Assembly (NCBI GenBank): GCA_011620605.1
Contig: WOYW01000001.1
Coordinates: forward strand, 40,856-104,855
Origin: Bacteroidales bacterium
GTDB lineage: Bacteria > Bacteroidota > Bacteroidia > Bacteroidales > UBA932
Length of the DNA: 64,000 nucleotides
Direction: 5' to 3'
Shown here: one piece after another, positions 37,839 through 48,568 of the stretch
Numbering within the stretch: the stretch's first letter is position 1
Layout of the letters: each line of letters begins with the position of its first letter
Notes under the pieces: model-generated
Told to the model about the DNA's origin: nothing
Seen by the model: only the letters and a program-made list of their open reading frames with translations
The model's database searches: none
Position numbers and translations under genes: made by a program

Positions 37839-40800
37839 TTAAAATGTGATGTTTAAACCGAACATAGTCTTTTTGGACATGGGGTACGCCCCTTTGTCCA
37901 GACCCATTCCGTAAGTGGAACCGTATGAAGCTGCCTCGGGATCCATTCCCGGATAGGAAGTGAAACAGAACCAGTCGTCAAGCGACACATAAAAACGTAA
38001 CGAATTGATAGCGATCTTATGCATCCATTTTTGCGGTAAAGAATAGCCTATTTGTATTTGCTTGATCTTGAAATAAGATCCGTCAAACACATTGGCATCC
38101 GACATCCAGAATTTGTCTTCGTCATTACTGCCGGGACGGGGATATAAAGCGTTTGTATTGCTCGAGGTCCAACGTCCTTCATAAAACATAGACAGTTTGT
38201 TTCCCTGGGGACGATCCACCCGGTTAAGTAAGGAAAAGATATCATTTCCCTGTGATCCTGCTCCAAAGAGAGTCATGTCAAGCCCTTTCCATGACATATT
38301 GAGCGTGATTCCGTATGTAAAGTCCGGTAAGGCACTTCCTATCATGACTTTATCATCGTCACTGACCAATCCGTCACCGGTGTGGTCCACAAATACGGGA
38401 TCACCTGTCTGGGTGTCTATATGATCCAGTTGGTATCCGCGCATATACCATACAGGGTAACCAACTTCGAAAGCAGTCAACCCGGAGTATGTGTGATAAC
38501 TCCCGCCCGATATACGGCTGATAGACGGATCCAGGTACGTTACTTCGTTAGTAACGGTCGAGAGGTTTCCTCTGATGTTATAATTGAAATCCCCTATATT
38601 CCCAGTATAGCCCAACTCAAATTCAAAACCGTGATTGTGTACGTTTCCGGCATTGACTGTAGTACTGCTTACCCCCGTTTCATAAGGAGGCGTCGTTGAT
38701 ACAAGCAGGTCTTTGGTCTCCTTGGTGTAAAAGTCTGCCGTAAATGTCAGTCGGTCATTAAACATCCTCAGATCAATACCTATGTCTATTTGTTCCGATG
38801 TTTCCCAACGAATATCAGGATTTGTCAAACCTGTAGGTGCAGACCCTATGTTGTATGCAATTTCATTGTACAAGGGATAGGTATAATTGGAAGCGATGGA
38901 AGTGCGGTAACGAAACCCGCCCAAAGGACCAATGTTCCCGTTTTGTCCCCAGCTGGCACGCAGTTTCAGGTAAGACAGTACATTGTTGCTTGGCATAAAT
39001 CCTTCTTTGGATACAACCCAACCTGCCGAAACGGAAGGAAATGTTCCCCATCTTTTTTCCACGGGAAGTACAGATGCATCAAAAGCATCCCGACGCAATA
39101 CGGCCTGAAGTAAATATTTATCTGCATAAGAATAGGATACACGTCCGAAATAGGACATTTTGGCTGATTTTCCGAAGCCTCCGCCTATGGTTCTGTTTGC
39201 AGTAGGATCTGAATAGCCGATGTCGCGGAACAACGGGAAATCTTTGGTAAGTTTATCCGTTCCTGCCGAAGCATAATCGTTCCTGCTTTCTGAAAAGGAA
39301 ACCCCCGCCATGAAATTGATGCGGTGATTGTCCAGGGTCAGGTCATAGTTGGCGAAATTTTCCCATTGGTAATAGACATTGTTGGCTGCACTGCGGCTTA
39401 AAGTCATTTTACTGCGGTACACCATATCGTTGGCATAATACAGACCGCCGTATGTCTTACTGTTGTTATAACCCAACCTGTAACCGAGCTTTGATGTAAT
39501 AGTCAGGCCTTTGACAGGTGTGAAATCGGCGAAAAATGTTCCAAGAAGATTAGCTCCCCAGGAATCGGATTGTGTAGCATCCCTCATGATCATAGGATGT
39601 ACCTGCTCAGCCGTGACAAACTGGGACACTCCGTAATAATCCCCGTTTTCATTCTTAAGGTAATCATTGTATAAAGCCACCCATTCGGAATCGTTTTGAT
39701 TGTTCTTCATAAACTGAGGCAGTTCGGAAGGACTATACAGATTGGGAGTAAGCGGGTCCATCGCCAATACAGCGGCCAGCAGACTCCCATATTCTGAACT
39801 TTCACTGACAGATCGGGTATCCCATTTTTCAATGGAAGAAGTCATTCCCACGCGTAACCATTTTTTGATCTTGTAATCTGCATTTACCTGACCGGTAAGA
39901 CGGTGATAAACATCGGCATCTCCGGCAACTATGCCGTTTTGGTCCAGGTAATTAATAGAAGCAAAGAAACTTCCTTTTTCACCACCGCCCTGGAATCCCA
40001 AGCTGTGACGTTGCATGAGTGAGGTTTCAAATGCCACATCCGCCCAATTGGTGTCGGTTACCCCATCGTATTTCTGATCGAATTCGGCTTGTGTGAACGT
40101 ACCTGCTTCTACCATATAATCCATGTACTGCGAAGCATTCATAACTTCAGGGACCTTGGCAAGATCATTCAGGACGTATTGAAAATCATAAAAGACCCTG
40201 CCTTCGCCGGCCCGTTTTCCGGAACGGGTAGTTACCAATACGACACCGTTACCTGCCTGGGCTCCGTAAATGGCTGCAGAAGCTGCATCTTTTAGTACTT
40301 CAATAGATTCGATATTGTTGGGATCCAGGTAACCCATATCTGAAACCTGAAGTCCATCCACCAGAATAATAGGATCTACAGACCCTGAATTGGAACTTAT
40401 TCCTCGAACCCTGATATCCATGCCCTTACCGGGTGCTCCTGATGTAGTTATGATCTGTACACCTGCGGTCTTTCCCTGCAAGGCTTCTTCAACACGAGCA
40501 ACCGACCGGTTTTCAATATCATCCGTATTGATTTTGGCTATAGCACCGGTTACGTCACTTTTTCGTTGTACTCCATACCCGATAACCACAACATCTTCAA
40601 GGAAAAGCGCGTCTTCTTCCAGTATTATCTCAAACACACGACGATTTCCGACAGGAAATTCTTTTTTTTTAAATCCCACATAAGATACCGCAATCATAGC
40701 ATTTTCAGGAATTATAAGTTCAAATTTCCCGTCTTGGTCCGTGCTTACTCCACGTTGCAACCCCGCGGCAGTAACATAAGCTCCGGGTAAAGGCAGACCA

Positions 40801-40931
40801 CCCTGGTCCAACACCGTACCACTGATCCTGACCTGTGCATCCTGGGCTGTGACATTTACCGGAATAATCAGCAAAAAGCTGAAAACCAGCAGAGTCAAGC
40901 TGAACACATGATCAAAAATAATTTTTTTCAT
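37839..40931 (-). CDS. SusC/RagA TonB-linked outer-membrane transporter
   Basis: A 1030-residue transporter with signal peptide, an N-terminal carboxypeptidase-like regulatory domain (about 35-110; VRISGTVLDQGGLPLPGAYVTA), the linker DVVVIGYGVQRKSDVTGAIAKI, a plug (VEEALQGKTAGVQIITTSGAPGKGMDIRVRG, IESIEVLKDAASAAIYG) and the barrel to the end. It partners with the SusD downstream. It has no N-terminal STN domain, so it does not look like a regulator of an anti-sigma factor. Control is more likely through the neighbouring hybrid two-component protein. Confidence 0.95.
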   Translation of the reverse strand: MKKIIFDHVFSLTLLVFSFLLIIPVNVTAQDAQVRISGTVLDQGGLPLPGAYVTAAGLQRGVSTDQDGKFELIIPENAMIAVSYVGFKKKEFPVGNRRVFEIILEEDALFLEDVVVIGYGVQRKSDVTGAIAKINTDDIENRSVARVEEALQGKTAGVQIITTSGAPGKGMDIRVRGISSNSGSVDPIILVDGLQVSDMGYLDPNNIESIEVLKDAASAAIYGAQAGNGVVLVTTRSGKRAGEGRVFYDFQYVLNDLAKVPEVMNASQYMDYMVEAGTFTQAEFDQKYDGVTDTNWADVAFETSLMQRHSLGFQGGGEKGSFFASINYLDQNGIVAGDADVYHRLTGQVNADYKIKKWLRVGMTSSIEKWDTRSVSESSEYGSLLAAVLAMDPLTPNLYSPSELPQFMKNNQNDSEWVALYNDYLKNENGDYYGVSQFVTAEQVHPMIMRDATQSDSWGANLLGTFFADFTPVKGLTITSKLGYRLGYNNSKTYGGLYYANDMVYRSKMTLSRSAANNVYYQWENFANYDLTLDNHRINFMAGVSFSESRNDYASAGTDKLTKDFPLFRDIGYSDPTANRTIGGGFGKSAKMSYFGRVSYSYADKYLLQAVLRRDAFDASVLPVEKRWGTFPSVSAGWVVSKEGFMPSNNVLSYLKLRASWGQNGNIGPLGGFRYRTSIASNYTYPLYNEIAYNIGSAPTGLTNPDIRWETSEQIDIGIDLRMFNDRLTFTADFYTKETKDLLVSTTPPYETGVSSTTVNAGNVHNHGFEFELGYTGNIGDFNYNIRGNLSTVTNEVTYLDPSISRISGGSYHTYSGLTAFEVGYPVWYMRGYQLDHIDTQTGDPVFVDHTGDGLVSDDDKVMIGSALPDFTYGITLNMSWKGLDMTLFGAGSQGNDIFSLLNRVDRPQGNKLSMFYEGRWTSSNTNALYPRPGSNDEDKFWMSDANVFDGSYFKIKQIQIGYSLPQKWMHKIAINSLRFYVSLDDWFCFTSYPGMDPEAASYGSTYGMGLDKGAYPMSKKTMFGLNITF

Positions 40932-40974
40932 AAAAATTAGGTTTTGGTTATTAATTAATGGTTAGATAGTTAGT

Positions 40975-42624
40975 TTATAGTTTTTTGTTTATTTCAAGAA
41001 TAAAACTGATCAACTCCCTGTCGTGATGGTATTCCATCCTGCATTGATTGTCGAATATCATGGTAGCACCAGTTCCGGAATCGTAGGGTTCCCATTCCGG
41101 TAATAAAGACACATCAGGATTACCACTACGGGCAAAATTAATCCATGCCCGGCTCATTTTATTGGCAAGACGTTGGGCATCTTCCCCGCCTCCTGTCATA
41201 TGGCGACTCCTGTATACATTGTTAAAAACAAATGGCAAGTCCATGCAATGCATCGCACGCAGAGCCCCGTCAAGCACAGGAGATTCCCAGCTGAACAAAT
41301 ACATATATACGGGGGCCCCTTTCTGACGTACTTTTACTTCTGCCTGATGCAAAGCTCCCTGCCGAAAACGCGTGTCAATATCAAATAAGTCTGCCGGCCT
41401 GAATCCCGGATACACCGCAGCTACCGTTTCAATAAAAGCATCCGTTTTATTTCCATATTTCTCTTTTAATATGTCACGTGCCTTTTGGAGATCAACATTT
41501 CTCAGATCCGGTATAAATGTGCTTGCAGAGAATTCGTGCAGTGTAGTACCTATGATCATTGGTATGTTTTTCGCAGATTCGGGAGCCTCATGAACAAAGG
41601 GCTGTTCGGGCAAAATGACCCCGTCTGTGGTCGGTGCCCATCCAAAGATCAGCGTTTCCACTCCATCGGTTTCGGCTTCTTTCCTGATTTTTTCCACTGC
41701 TTTTTCGCCTGCTTTCAATAAAGTAAGGTATGGGACATCTTTGAGTTTATATACTTGTGATGATTTCAAGCCCAATTCACGTACCACTTCAATTCCAATC
41801 TTACGTGAATACCTGGGTTCCATAGCCGATATCATAGACCCGCTTTGCACTATGGCTTTGTGAAACAACCCCTCTGCCCGGGGCGTTGCCATCAGTGTGG
41901 AAACTTTTCCTCCACCGCCGGATTGCCCGAAGAGAGTGACATTATGAGGATCTCCGCCAAAGTTTTCGATATTGTCCCTGACCCATTCCAGGGCAGTGAT
42001 TATATCCAGAATACCCAGATTGCCTGTCATAGCATATTTTTCCCCGAAAGCCGATAAATCCAGAAATCCGAGAATGTTTAACCGATGATTCAGGGTAACT
42101 ATTACAACATCTCCACAAGAAGCCAGAGAGGCACCATCGTATGCCGGCAATTCCTGACCCGATCCTGCCGAGTAGCCTCCTCCGTGCAACCATATCATAA
42201 CAGGACGTTTTTTCCCGTCCTTCAAACCCGGTGTCCAGATATTCAGATGCTGACAGTCTTCTCCGGAATACCCGTCATCCCAGTTGAAAGCAAAAGCCTG
42301 CTCGTCATTCTGCCATCCGGTTCTTACAGCCTGTGGACATACTGGCCCGTAAGCCTTGCAGCTGCGTGTGCCTTCCCATGATACAGGTTGTTGTGGCAAT
42401 TCAAACCTTCCTGCTACAGCATAGGGAATCCCTTTAAAAATATTGAGCCCGTTTTCAATATACCCGGCAACTTTTCCGGTAACAGTCTCTGCTACAGCAT
42501 CTGTAGAAGAAGCTTTTATCAGGGATGCATTTTTGTTTACAAAAATTTGACTGTCTGTTCGTCGTGAACATCCGGTCACTATAAGGCAAGTTATAAGCAA
42601 AACAAGTATGACCTTTGATTCCAT
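40975..42624 (-). CDS. type B carboxylesterase lipoprotein
   Basis: A 549-residue alpha/beta hydrolase of the carboxylesterase/para-nitrobenzyl esterase family, with a lipobox at Cys19 (LIVTGC). It shows GIPYAVAGRF, the EDCQHLNIWTP motif, the oxyanion HGGGYSAGS and the nucleophile elbow LFGQSGGGGK (Ser235). A catalytic histidine is expected in RAMHCMDLPFVF near the C-terminus. It lies 43 bp upstream of SusC on the same strand and divergent from the regulator, so it belongs to the locus and may remove acyl groups from the glycan at the cell surface. Confidence 0.88.
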   Translation of the reverse strand: MESKVILVLLITCLIVTGCSRRTDSQIFVNKNASLIKASSTDAVAETVTGKVAGYIENGLNIFKGIPYAVAGRFELPQQPVSWEGTRSCKAYGPVCPQAVRTGWQNDEQAFAFNWDDGYSGEDCQHLNIWTPGLKDGKKRPVMIWLHGGGYSAGSGQELPAYDGASLASCGDVVIVTLNHRLNILGFLDLSAFGEKYAMTGNLGILDIITALEWVRDNIENFGGDPHNVTLFGQSGGGGKVSTLMATPRAEGLFHKAIVQSGSMISAMEPRYSRKIGIEVVRELGLKSSQVYKLKDVPYLTLLKAGEKAVEKIRKEAETDGVETLIFGWAPTTDGVILPEQPFVHEAPESAKNIPMIIGTTLHEFSASTFIPDLRNVDLQKARDILKEKYGNKTDAFIETVAAVYPGFRPADLFDIDTRFRQGALHQAEVKVRQKGAPVYMYLFSWESPVLDGALRAMHCMDLPFVFNNVYRSRHMTGGGEDAQRLANKMSRAWINFARSGNPDVSLLPEWEPYDSGTGATMIFDNQCRMEYHHDRELISFILEINKKL

Positions 42625-42676
42625 AAGTATAAATATTGTGGTATTACAAAACTATCGATACACAATAGCAACGGGT

Positions 42677-42707
42677 TTTCTGAATCATTACATTTTTTCT
42701 ATATTTG
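42677..42707 (+). promoter_or_regulatory. candidate promoter of the hybrid sensor gene
   Basis: TTTC (42677-42680, three of four bases of TTTG), a 19-base spacer, and TATATTTG (42700-42707). It would give a 5' leader of about 110 bases before the ATG at 42826. This leader is AT-rich with several T runs; I see no clear stable hairpin in it. Confidence 0.5.
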
Positions 42708-42825
42708 TCCGAACGAGCTATGTATTTGTTTCTTTTTTGTTCATTTTTTATCACATTTTATCATAACGGACATATTCTGCTTTGATTTCCGTATTTTCGT
42801 TCTCAATTCAATTTTTACAGGAGTT

Positions 42826-45800
42826 ATGACGATCCGACATCTGGTTACAACACTTTTTTTTATTCCCGTACTGTTCTGCGGATGTTCAGACACAATTTCA
42901 TCCACCGAATTTGCCGGAGGATCTTTTTCTCTTTCTCCAAGTTTATCCAATCAGAACATCAGGTGTTTCGGAGAAGACAAACACGGATATATATGGATAG
43001 GTACAGGTAGGGGGCTGAACCGTTTCAACAGTTATGAATTTAGCCGTCATCTAAGAAGCGGCGACAGCACTGCGTTGGTTGACAATCAATTACAGTACAT
43101 TTTCAGGGATTCACGTGACAGGATGTGGTTTTTGACAGTAAATGGCCTGAGTCTCTACGGTCCTGACGGACGTTTCACCAATTATCCAGTAGAAGGTCCA
43201 AACCGAAATTGTAATCAAATGCTTGAAAATTCTGAAGGGACACTCTATTTGAGTCTGGGATCTTCTCTTTCCGTGTTTGATGAGGAAAGCAATACATTCA
43301 GGCACGCATTGAATTTTGAATTTTCCGGATTCCCAAATACTTTTCATATAGACCGCCTAGACAGATTGTGGCTGGTAACTCCGGCCAAAGTGTTCTGTTA
43401 CGATTCCAAAACACTTGAATTAAACGATTCTTGGGAAACTCCCGGAAATGTCACATACTCTCATTTAAGAAACAACGGAGAACTCTGGCTTGCAGGAGAG
43501 CAATTTTTCTCCATTCTGGACACCCGGACCGGTGGTTATTCTTCATTACCCCAAGGAATTAGCGGCAACCAAATATTAATGAATTCCAGAATAACATTTA
43601 TCCAGCCGTACAACAGGAATTCTATGCTCATCAATACAAACGGCCAGGGACTATTCCTGTACCTGCCTCTTACAGACAGAGTGATCCATCAGAGTGAGAA
43701 AGATTTTCCTTTTGACGTTCCGGATGCAGAGATCACAGCATTGTTTGAAGATTCACGTTCCAATATTTTTATTGGAACTTATGATAAGGGTTTTTTTGTA
43801 AGAAATCCGTCCCGCAGATCCTTTGGCGGAAACGCCTTTCTTCCAGATAGATACAACGGCAAAAATATTATATCGCTAGACACTGACAGCAATGGGAATT
43901 TATGGATATCCGCACGCCGGGAAGGTGTTTCTTTTTATGACCGGGAGACGGATTTGATTATTAATCTTTCGGATAGGATCGAACGAGTGGCTCCCGGATT
44001 TTTGAATGATCCGTTGATCAATATTCATGTTGATCCGGATAATACGGTTTGGCTGTATCATTATACAGAACTGATCGCTCTGAAATATACCGGGGGAAAG
44101 ATCCGTCTGGTTAAGCGATTTAAATCCCTTCCGCCGGTCCTTTCAGTTACCTCAGACAAAGAGGGAACGTTGTGGATTGGGACTTTCAGCCACCAAATCT
44201 ATTTCCTGAAAAAAGGGTCTTCCGAAATAAGAAGCCGGGATTTATTTCATCCCGGTTTTGTATATATCCCTCACATTCTACCCCTATCCAACGGATCCCT
44301 TTTTATTCCGGGATTCAAACAAAATCCGAGGATATTGTATCCGGGAGAAATGCGATTTGAAGAATTGGACATCAACCACCTTTTCCCGGATCTGCCTCTG
44401 ATCCCTTCAGCTTTAATGGAAGACTCGGCGGGAATTATCTGGATGGGGACTGTTGGGAACGGTCTGTTAAAATATATACCTGCAACCGGGGAAATTATCA
44501 CGGTCAGAGATCTTTCCTGTAATGATATCAGTGATATTTTGGAAGACAACACAGGGCAGGTCTGGATTAGCACCCAATATGGATTAATCCGTTACGACAG
44601 AACTATAGATCAATATTTTAGCTATACAGCCCTGGACGGCATATCAGGAAACCAGTTTAACGAAAGGAGTGCTGTCAGATTGTCGGATAACACGTTGGTT
44701 TTTGGCGGGACACACGGTATAACTCATTTCAATCCACTGGATATTGCCCAAAAAAAATCCGTTCCGTTATGTTTCGAATACCTGAAGATTCACAACAAAC
44801 TGGTAGTGCCGTCCGAAGACGGCCCCATAAAACGCTCGCTGACAGAAACTCCGGAAATAATTTTAGACTACACACAGAATAATTTCAGTATATCTTTTTC
44901 GGCTCTGGATTATCACAACGCCGCCCCGCGTGTGGACTATTATTACCGGTTATCGGGATTTGATAAAGAAGAGATTACTGCCGGACAACACCGGGAAGCT
45001 TATTATTCCAATCTTCCGGCCGGCAAATATACATTTACAGTAAGGATCCAAAACCATGACAACACCATAGTAGAGACAACAAGATCACTTTCAGTACGGA
45101 TTAAAAGCGCCCCCTGGTTCTCCTGGTGGGCCTGGATGTTGTACAGTTTGTCGGGTTCTCTTATTATAGGCAGTGTAGTTGCACTGTATATAAGGATAAA
45201 GAAAAACAAAATAAGAACCCGACAAATTGAAATGGAGCGGGAAAGAGAAATAAAACAGAATGAAACCAACATGAAATTTTTTTCAAATATTTCTCATGAA
45301 TTCCGCACACCTCTAACCATGATAGCCGGCCCCATTTCCACATTGGCAAATGATCAAACGATCTCTGAAGAAAACCGTCAGTTAGTATTTATCATTCAGC
45401 GCAGCGTCCGTAGAATGCTTAAGCTGATCAATCAGTTATTGGATTTTTATAAACTTGAAAACGATACGCTTAAACTGCAGGTAAGAAAAACGGACATAAT
45501 TGAACCCATAAACCGGCTGGTGGATATATTCAGGATAAATGCATCCGAGAAAGATATAACTTTACGTACCAAAGGGTTAGAAGATACCTTTATTACCTGG
45601 ATAGACGAAGATAAAATTGATAAGATCATCGGGAATTTGCTGGCTAATGCCGTTAAATTCGCTACACCGGGAAAAGGACGTATAGAGGTGACATTCGATG
45701 TAATAGACAGTAAAGATGCTGTAAAGAGCTTTGATCTTGACGAAAGTACAGGACCTGCATCTTCCTGGTATGTCAAATTATCGGTTGCAGACAACGGGCC

Positions 45801-46878
45801 GGGATTTGACAACAACGACCTTGCGAGAGTGTTTACAAGGTACTACCAGATGGAACGTCAGAAAACCGGGTTCCTTTCCTGGGGCACAGGAATCGGACTG
45901 TATTATTCAAGGCGCCTTGTAGAAACACATCACGGATTTATTAAAGCGGAAAACAAACCCGATGGCGGTGCCATGTTAACTTTCATTATTCCTGTTGATG
46001 AAACCGCCTATGATCCTTCCGAACTGGATTATTCTGAAACACCTGCCAACGCGGATCCTGTCTTAAACATTCCCCCATCCTATACTGAGGGAACAGAAAC
46101 AGATAATGAAAAAAACAAAGAGTTGCCCGTGATCCTTTTGGTAGAAGATGATACTGATGTAGCTCATTACCTGAAAATGCTTCTGAGACCTCATTACCAT
46201 GTCATTCATGAATTTGACGGGCAAACAGCTCTGAATACTATGGAAACGACCATTCCCGATCTGATAATTAGCGATATAATTATGCCGGGCATGGACGGTT
46301 TTACATTTTGCGGTAAAGTAAAAGAGAATCTCAGTTACAATCATATACCTGTCATACTACTGACAGCCAAAACAACGACCGAAGAACAAGTCATTGGATT
46401 TGAAGCCGGGGCAGATGCCTATATTACAAAACCTTTCGAACCGCCATACCTGGAGGCCGTTATCAAATCACAACTCAAAAACAGGGAAAACCTGCACCGC
46501 CTGCTTGAGAAAACTACAAGACCGCCACTGGATATAGACGACAAAGAGTTGTTACCCCAGAATAAACAGTTTTTGAATGACCTGTACGATCTCATGGAAA
46601 AAGAGTTGTCCAATCCGGAGCTCAATATTCAAAAGATGACTGAAAAACTGAAGATCAGCCGAACTAAATTTTACTATAAAGTCAAAGGACTCACCGGGAC
46701 GAATCCCAATGTTTTCTTTAAAAATTACAAATTGAACCGGGCTGAAGAATTATTGGCCACAGGCAAATACAATATCTCGGAAATTGCCGATCTTACAGGA
46801 TTCAGCACCCTTTCCCATTTTTCCATTAGTTTTAAAAAGCATTTTGGGGCGGCACCTAGCGAATACCACCGGAAATAA
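42826..46878 (+). CDS. hybrid two-component system (HTCS) sensor/regulator
   Basis: A 1350-residue one-protein signal system. The order is an N-terminal signal sequence (with FCGCS as possible lipobox), two seven-bladed propellers of regulator repeats (about 40-680; HGYIWIGTGRGLNRF is one repeat), a Y_Y_Y domain (about 690-755), a membrane helix (764-790), HisKA with NISHEFRTPLT (His824), an HATPase domain (about 930-1060), a receiver with ISDIIMPGMDGF (Asp1150), and an AraC-type helix-turn-helix at the C-terminus ending FSTLSHFSISFKKHFGAAPSEYH. Such proteins bind a glycan fragment in the periplasm and switch on the adjacent glycan locus. It is divergent from the esterase-SusC-SusD genes. Confidence 0.96.
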   Translation: MTIRHLVTTLFFIPVLFCGCSDTISSTEFAGGSFSLSPSLSNQNIRCFGEDKHGYIWIGTGRGLNRFNSYEFSRHLRSGDSTALVDNQLQYIFRDSRDRMWFLTVNGLSLYGPDGRFTNYPVEGPNRNCNQMLENSEGTLYLSLGSSLSVFDEESNTFRHALNFEFSGFPNTFHIDRLDRLWLVTPAKVFCYDSKTLELNDSWETPGNVTYSHLRNNGELWLAGEQFFSILDTRTGGYSSLPQGISGNQILMNSRITFIQPYNRNSMLINTNGQGLFLYLPLTDRVIHQSEKDFPFDVPDAEITALFEDSRSNIFIGTYDKGFFVRNPSRRSFGGNAFLPDRYNGKNIISLDTDSNGNLWISARREGVSFYDRETDLIINLSDRIERVAPGFLNDPLINIHVDPDNTVWLYHYTELIALKYTGGKIRLVKRFKSLPPVLSVTSDKEGTLWIGTFSHQIYFLKKGSSEIRSRDLFHPGFVYIPHILPLSNGSLFIPGFKQNPRILYPGEMRFEELDINHLFPDLPLIPSALMEDSAGIIWMGTVGNGLLKYIPATGEIITVRDLSCNDISDILEDNTGQVWISTQYGLIRYDRTIDQYFSYTALDGISGNQFNERSAVRLSDNTLVFGGTHGITHFNPLDIAQKKSVPLCFEYLKIHNKLVVPSEDGPIKRSLTETPEIILDYTQNNFSISFSALDYHNAAPRVDYYYRLSGFDKEEITAGQHREAYYSNLPAGKYTFTVRIQNHDNTIVETTRSLSVRIKSAPWFSWWAWMLYSLSGSLIIGSVVALYIRIKKNKIRTRQIEMEREREIKQNETNMKFFSNISHEFRTPLTMIAGPISTLANDQTISEENRQLVFIIQRSVRRMLKLINQLLDFYKLENDTLKLQVRKTDIIEPINRLVDIFRINASEKDITLRTKGLEDTFITWIDEDKIDKIIGNLLANAVKFATPGKGRIEVTFDVIDSKDAVKSFDLDESTGPASSWYVKLSVADNGPGFDNNDLARVFTRYYQMERQKTGFLSWGTGIGLYYSRRLVETHHGFIKAENKPDGGAMLTFIIPVDETAYDPSELDYSETPANADPVLNIPPSYTEGTETDNEKNKELPVILLVEDDTDVAHYLKMLLRPHYHVIHEFDGQTALNTMETTIPDLIISDIIMPGMDGFTFCGKVKENLSYNHIPVILLTAKTTTEEQVIGFEAGADAYITKPFEPPYLEAVIKSQLKNRENLHRLLEKTTRPPLDIDDKELLPQNKQFLNDLYDLMEKELSNPELNIQKMTEKLKISRTKFYYKVKGLTGTNPNVFFKNYKLNRAEELLATGKYNISEIADLTGFSTLSHFSISFKKHFGAAPSEYHRK

Positions 46879-46892
46879 CCGTCAAAAAGAAT

Positions 46893-48566
46893 TTATCCTT
46901 GCAGTTTCTTGTATTTGAACGGTTTGATTTCTGTTCCAAGGCGGCGTTTACGGTTTTCTTCGTATTCGCTGTAGGAGCCTTCAAAGAAATACACCCCGGC
47001 ATCCCCTTCAAAAGCCAGGATATGTGTGGCAATACGGTCCAGGAACCACCTGTCATGGGATACGATCACGGCACATCCGGCAAAATTCTCCAAACCTTCT
47101 TCAAGGGCACGGATGGTGTTGACGTCCACGTCGTTGGTAGGCTCGTCCAATAAAAGGACATTGGCGTTTTCCTTGAGTGTCAGGGCCAGGTGCAGCCGGT
47201 TGCGTTCCCCGCCGCTCAGAATCCCGCATTTCTTTTCCTGATCGGCCCCTGAGAAATTAAAGCGGGAAACATACGCCCGTGCGTTGACCTGCCGGTTTCC
47301 CAATTGGACATATTCCGAGTTCTCGGCAATAGTTTGATAGACTGTTTTGTCCGGATCGATCTGTTTGTGCTGCTGATCCACGTAAGCCAGACGGACAGTC
47401 TCCCCCACCCGAAACGTTCCGGCATTGGGAGACTCGGTTCCCATGATCAGGCGGAACAGGGTGGTTTTCCCGGCCCCGTTGGGACCGATGACTCCCACGA
47501 TCCCTGCAGGAGGCAATTTGAAATTCAGGTTCTCGAACAGCAGCTTGTCCCCGTAAGCCTTTGCAATGCCGGAGGCTTCTATGACGTTGTCCCCCAGCCT
47601 GGGCCCGTTGGGAATGAATATCTCCAGACGTTCTTCCTTCTGACGGCCGTCCTCGTTGAGCATTCTTTCATAAGCCGAGAGGCGCGCCTTGGATTTGGCA
47701 TGGCGCGCTTTGGGGGCCATACGCACCCATTCCAGCTCTCGCTCCAGCGTTTTGCGCCGTTTGCTTTCCTGCTTTTCTTCCATCGTCAGACGGATGGTTT
47801 TCTGTTCCAGCCAGGAAGAATAATTCCCTTTCCAGGGGATCCCTTCCCCGCGGTCCAGTTCCAGGATCCACCCAGCTACATTGTCCAGAAAATACCTGTC
47901 GTGGGTAACGGCTATTACCGTTCCTTTGTATTGCTGCAGGTGAGCTTCCAGCCACTGCACACTCTCGGTGTCCAGGTGGTTGGTGGGCTCGTCAAGCAAA
48001 AGCACATCTGGCTCGCTCAGCAGCAGGCGGCACAAAGCCACACGCCGTCGCTCCCCGCCGCTCAGGTTTCTGACAGACGTCTCGGCAGGCGGGCATTGAA
48101 GAGCATCCATGGCCCGCTGCAATTTGGAATCCAGGTCCCAGGCGCCCGCATTGTCTATCTGCTCGGTCAACTCGCCCTGGCGGAATATCAAAGCGTTCAT
48201 CTTATCGTCGCTCATGGGCCCGGCAAACTTCAGGTTCACTTCTTCGTATTCCTTGAGCAGGTTAACCACTTCCTGCACGCCTTCCTGCACCGTTTCCATG
48301 ACCGTCTTTGAATCGTCCAGATGCGGTTCCTGTGCCAGGTAACCCACGGAATAGCCGGGAGCCCAAACGACTTCTCCTTCCGTTCCCGATTCGATCCCTG
48401 CTATGATCTTAAGTAATGTGGATTTCCCGGATCCATTAAGTCCTATCACACCGATCTTTGCCCCGTAGAAAAAAGACAGATAGATATTTTTTATGATGGT
48501 TTTATTGCTTGAAGGCAGGATCTTGCTGACCCCGTTCATTGAAAAGATCACTTTTTCGTCTGCCAT
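46893..48566 (-). CDS. ettA: energy-dependent translational throttle protein EttA (ABC-F)
   Basis: An ABC-F protein that binds the ribosomal E site and gates early elongation according to the ATP/ADP ratio. The 557 residues hold two ABC domains with Walker A GLNGSGKSTLLK and GPNGAGKTTLFR, signatures NLSGGERRRVAL and LSGGERNRLHL, Walker B LLLDEPTNHLD and LLLDEPTNDVD, and the linker (P-site tRNA interaction motif) at about 245-320 with MAPKARHAKSKARLSAYE. There are no membrane segments. The length is that of EttA. Its ATG is next to the msrA stop (2-bp gap), so the two are one operon. Confidence 0.95.
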   Translation of the reverse strand: MADEKVIFSMNGVSKILPSSNKTIIKNIYLSFFYGAKIGVIGLNGSGKSTLLKIIAGIESGTEGEVVWAPGYSVGYLAQEPHLDDSKTVMETVQEGVQEVVNLLKEYEEVNLKFAGPMSDDKMNALIFRQGELTEQIDNAGAWDLDSKLQRAMDALQCPPAETSVRNLSGGERRRVALCRLLLSEPDVLLLDEPTNHLDTESVQWLEAHLQQYKGTVIAVTHDRYFLDNVAGWILELDRGEGIPWKGNYSSWLEQKTIRLTMEEKQESKRRKTLERELEWVRMAPKARHAKSKARLSAYERMLNEDGRQKEERLEIFIPNGPRLGDNVIEASGIAKAYGDKLLFENLNFKLPPAGIVGVIGPNGAGKTTLFRLIMGTESPNAGTFRVGETVRLAYVDQQHKQIDPDKTVYQTIAENSEYVQLGNRQVNARAYVSRFNFSGADQEKKCGILSGGERNRLHLALTLKENANVLLLDEPTNDVDVNTIRALEEGLENFAGCAVIVSHDRWFLDRIATHILAFEGDAGVYFFEGSYSEYEENRKRRLGTEIKPFKYKKLQG

Positions 48567-48568
48567 GA

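Noticed and set aside
47304..48311. Open frame of 335 codons antisense to ettA
   Set aside because: The translation is rich in Phe, His, Gln and Pro with no domain, and ettA on the other strand is unambiguous.
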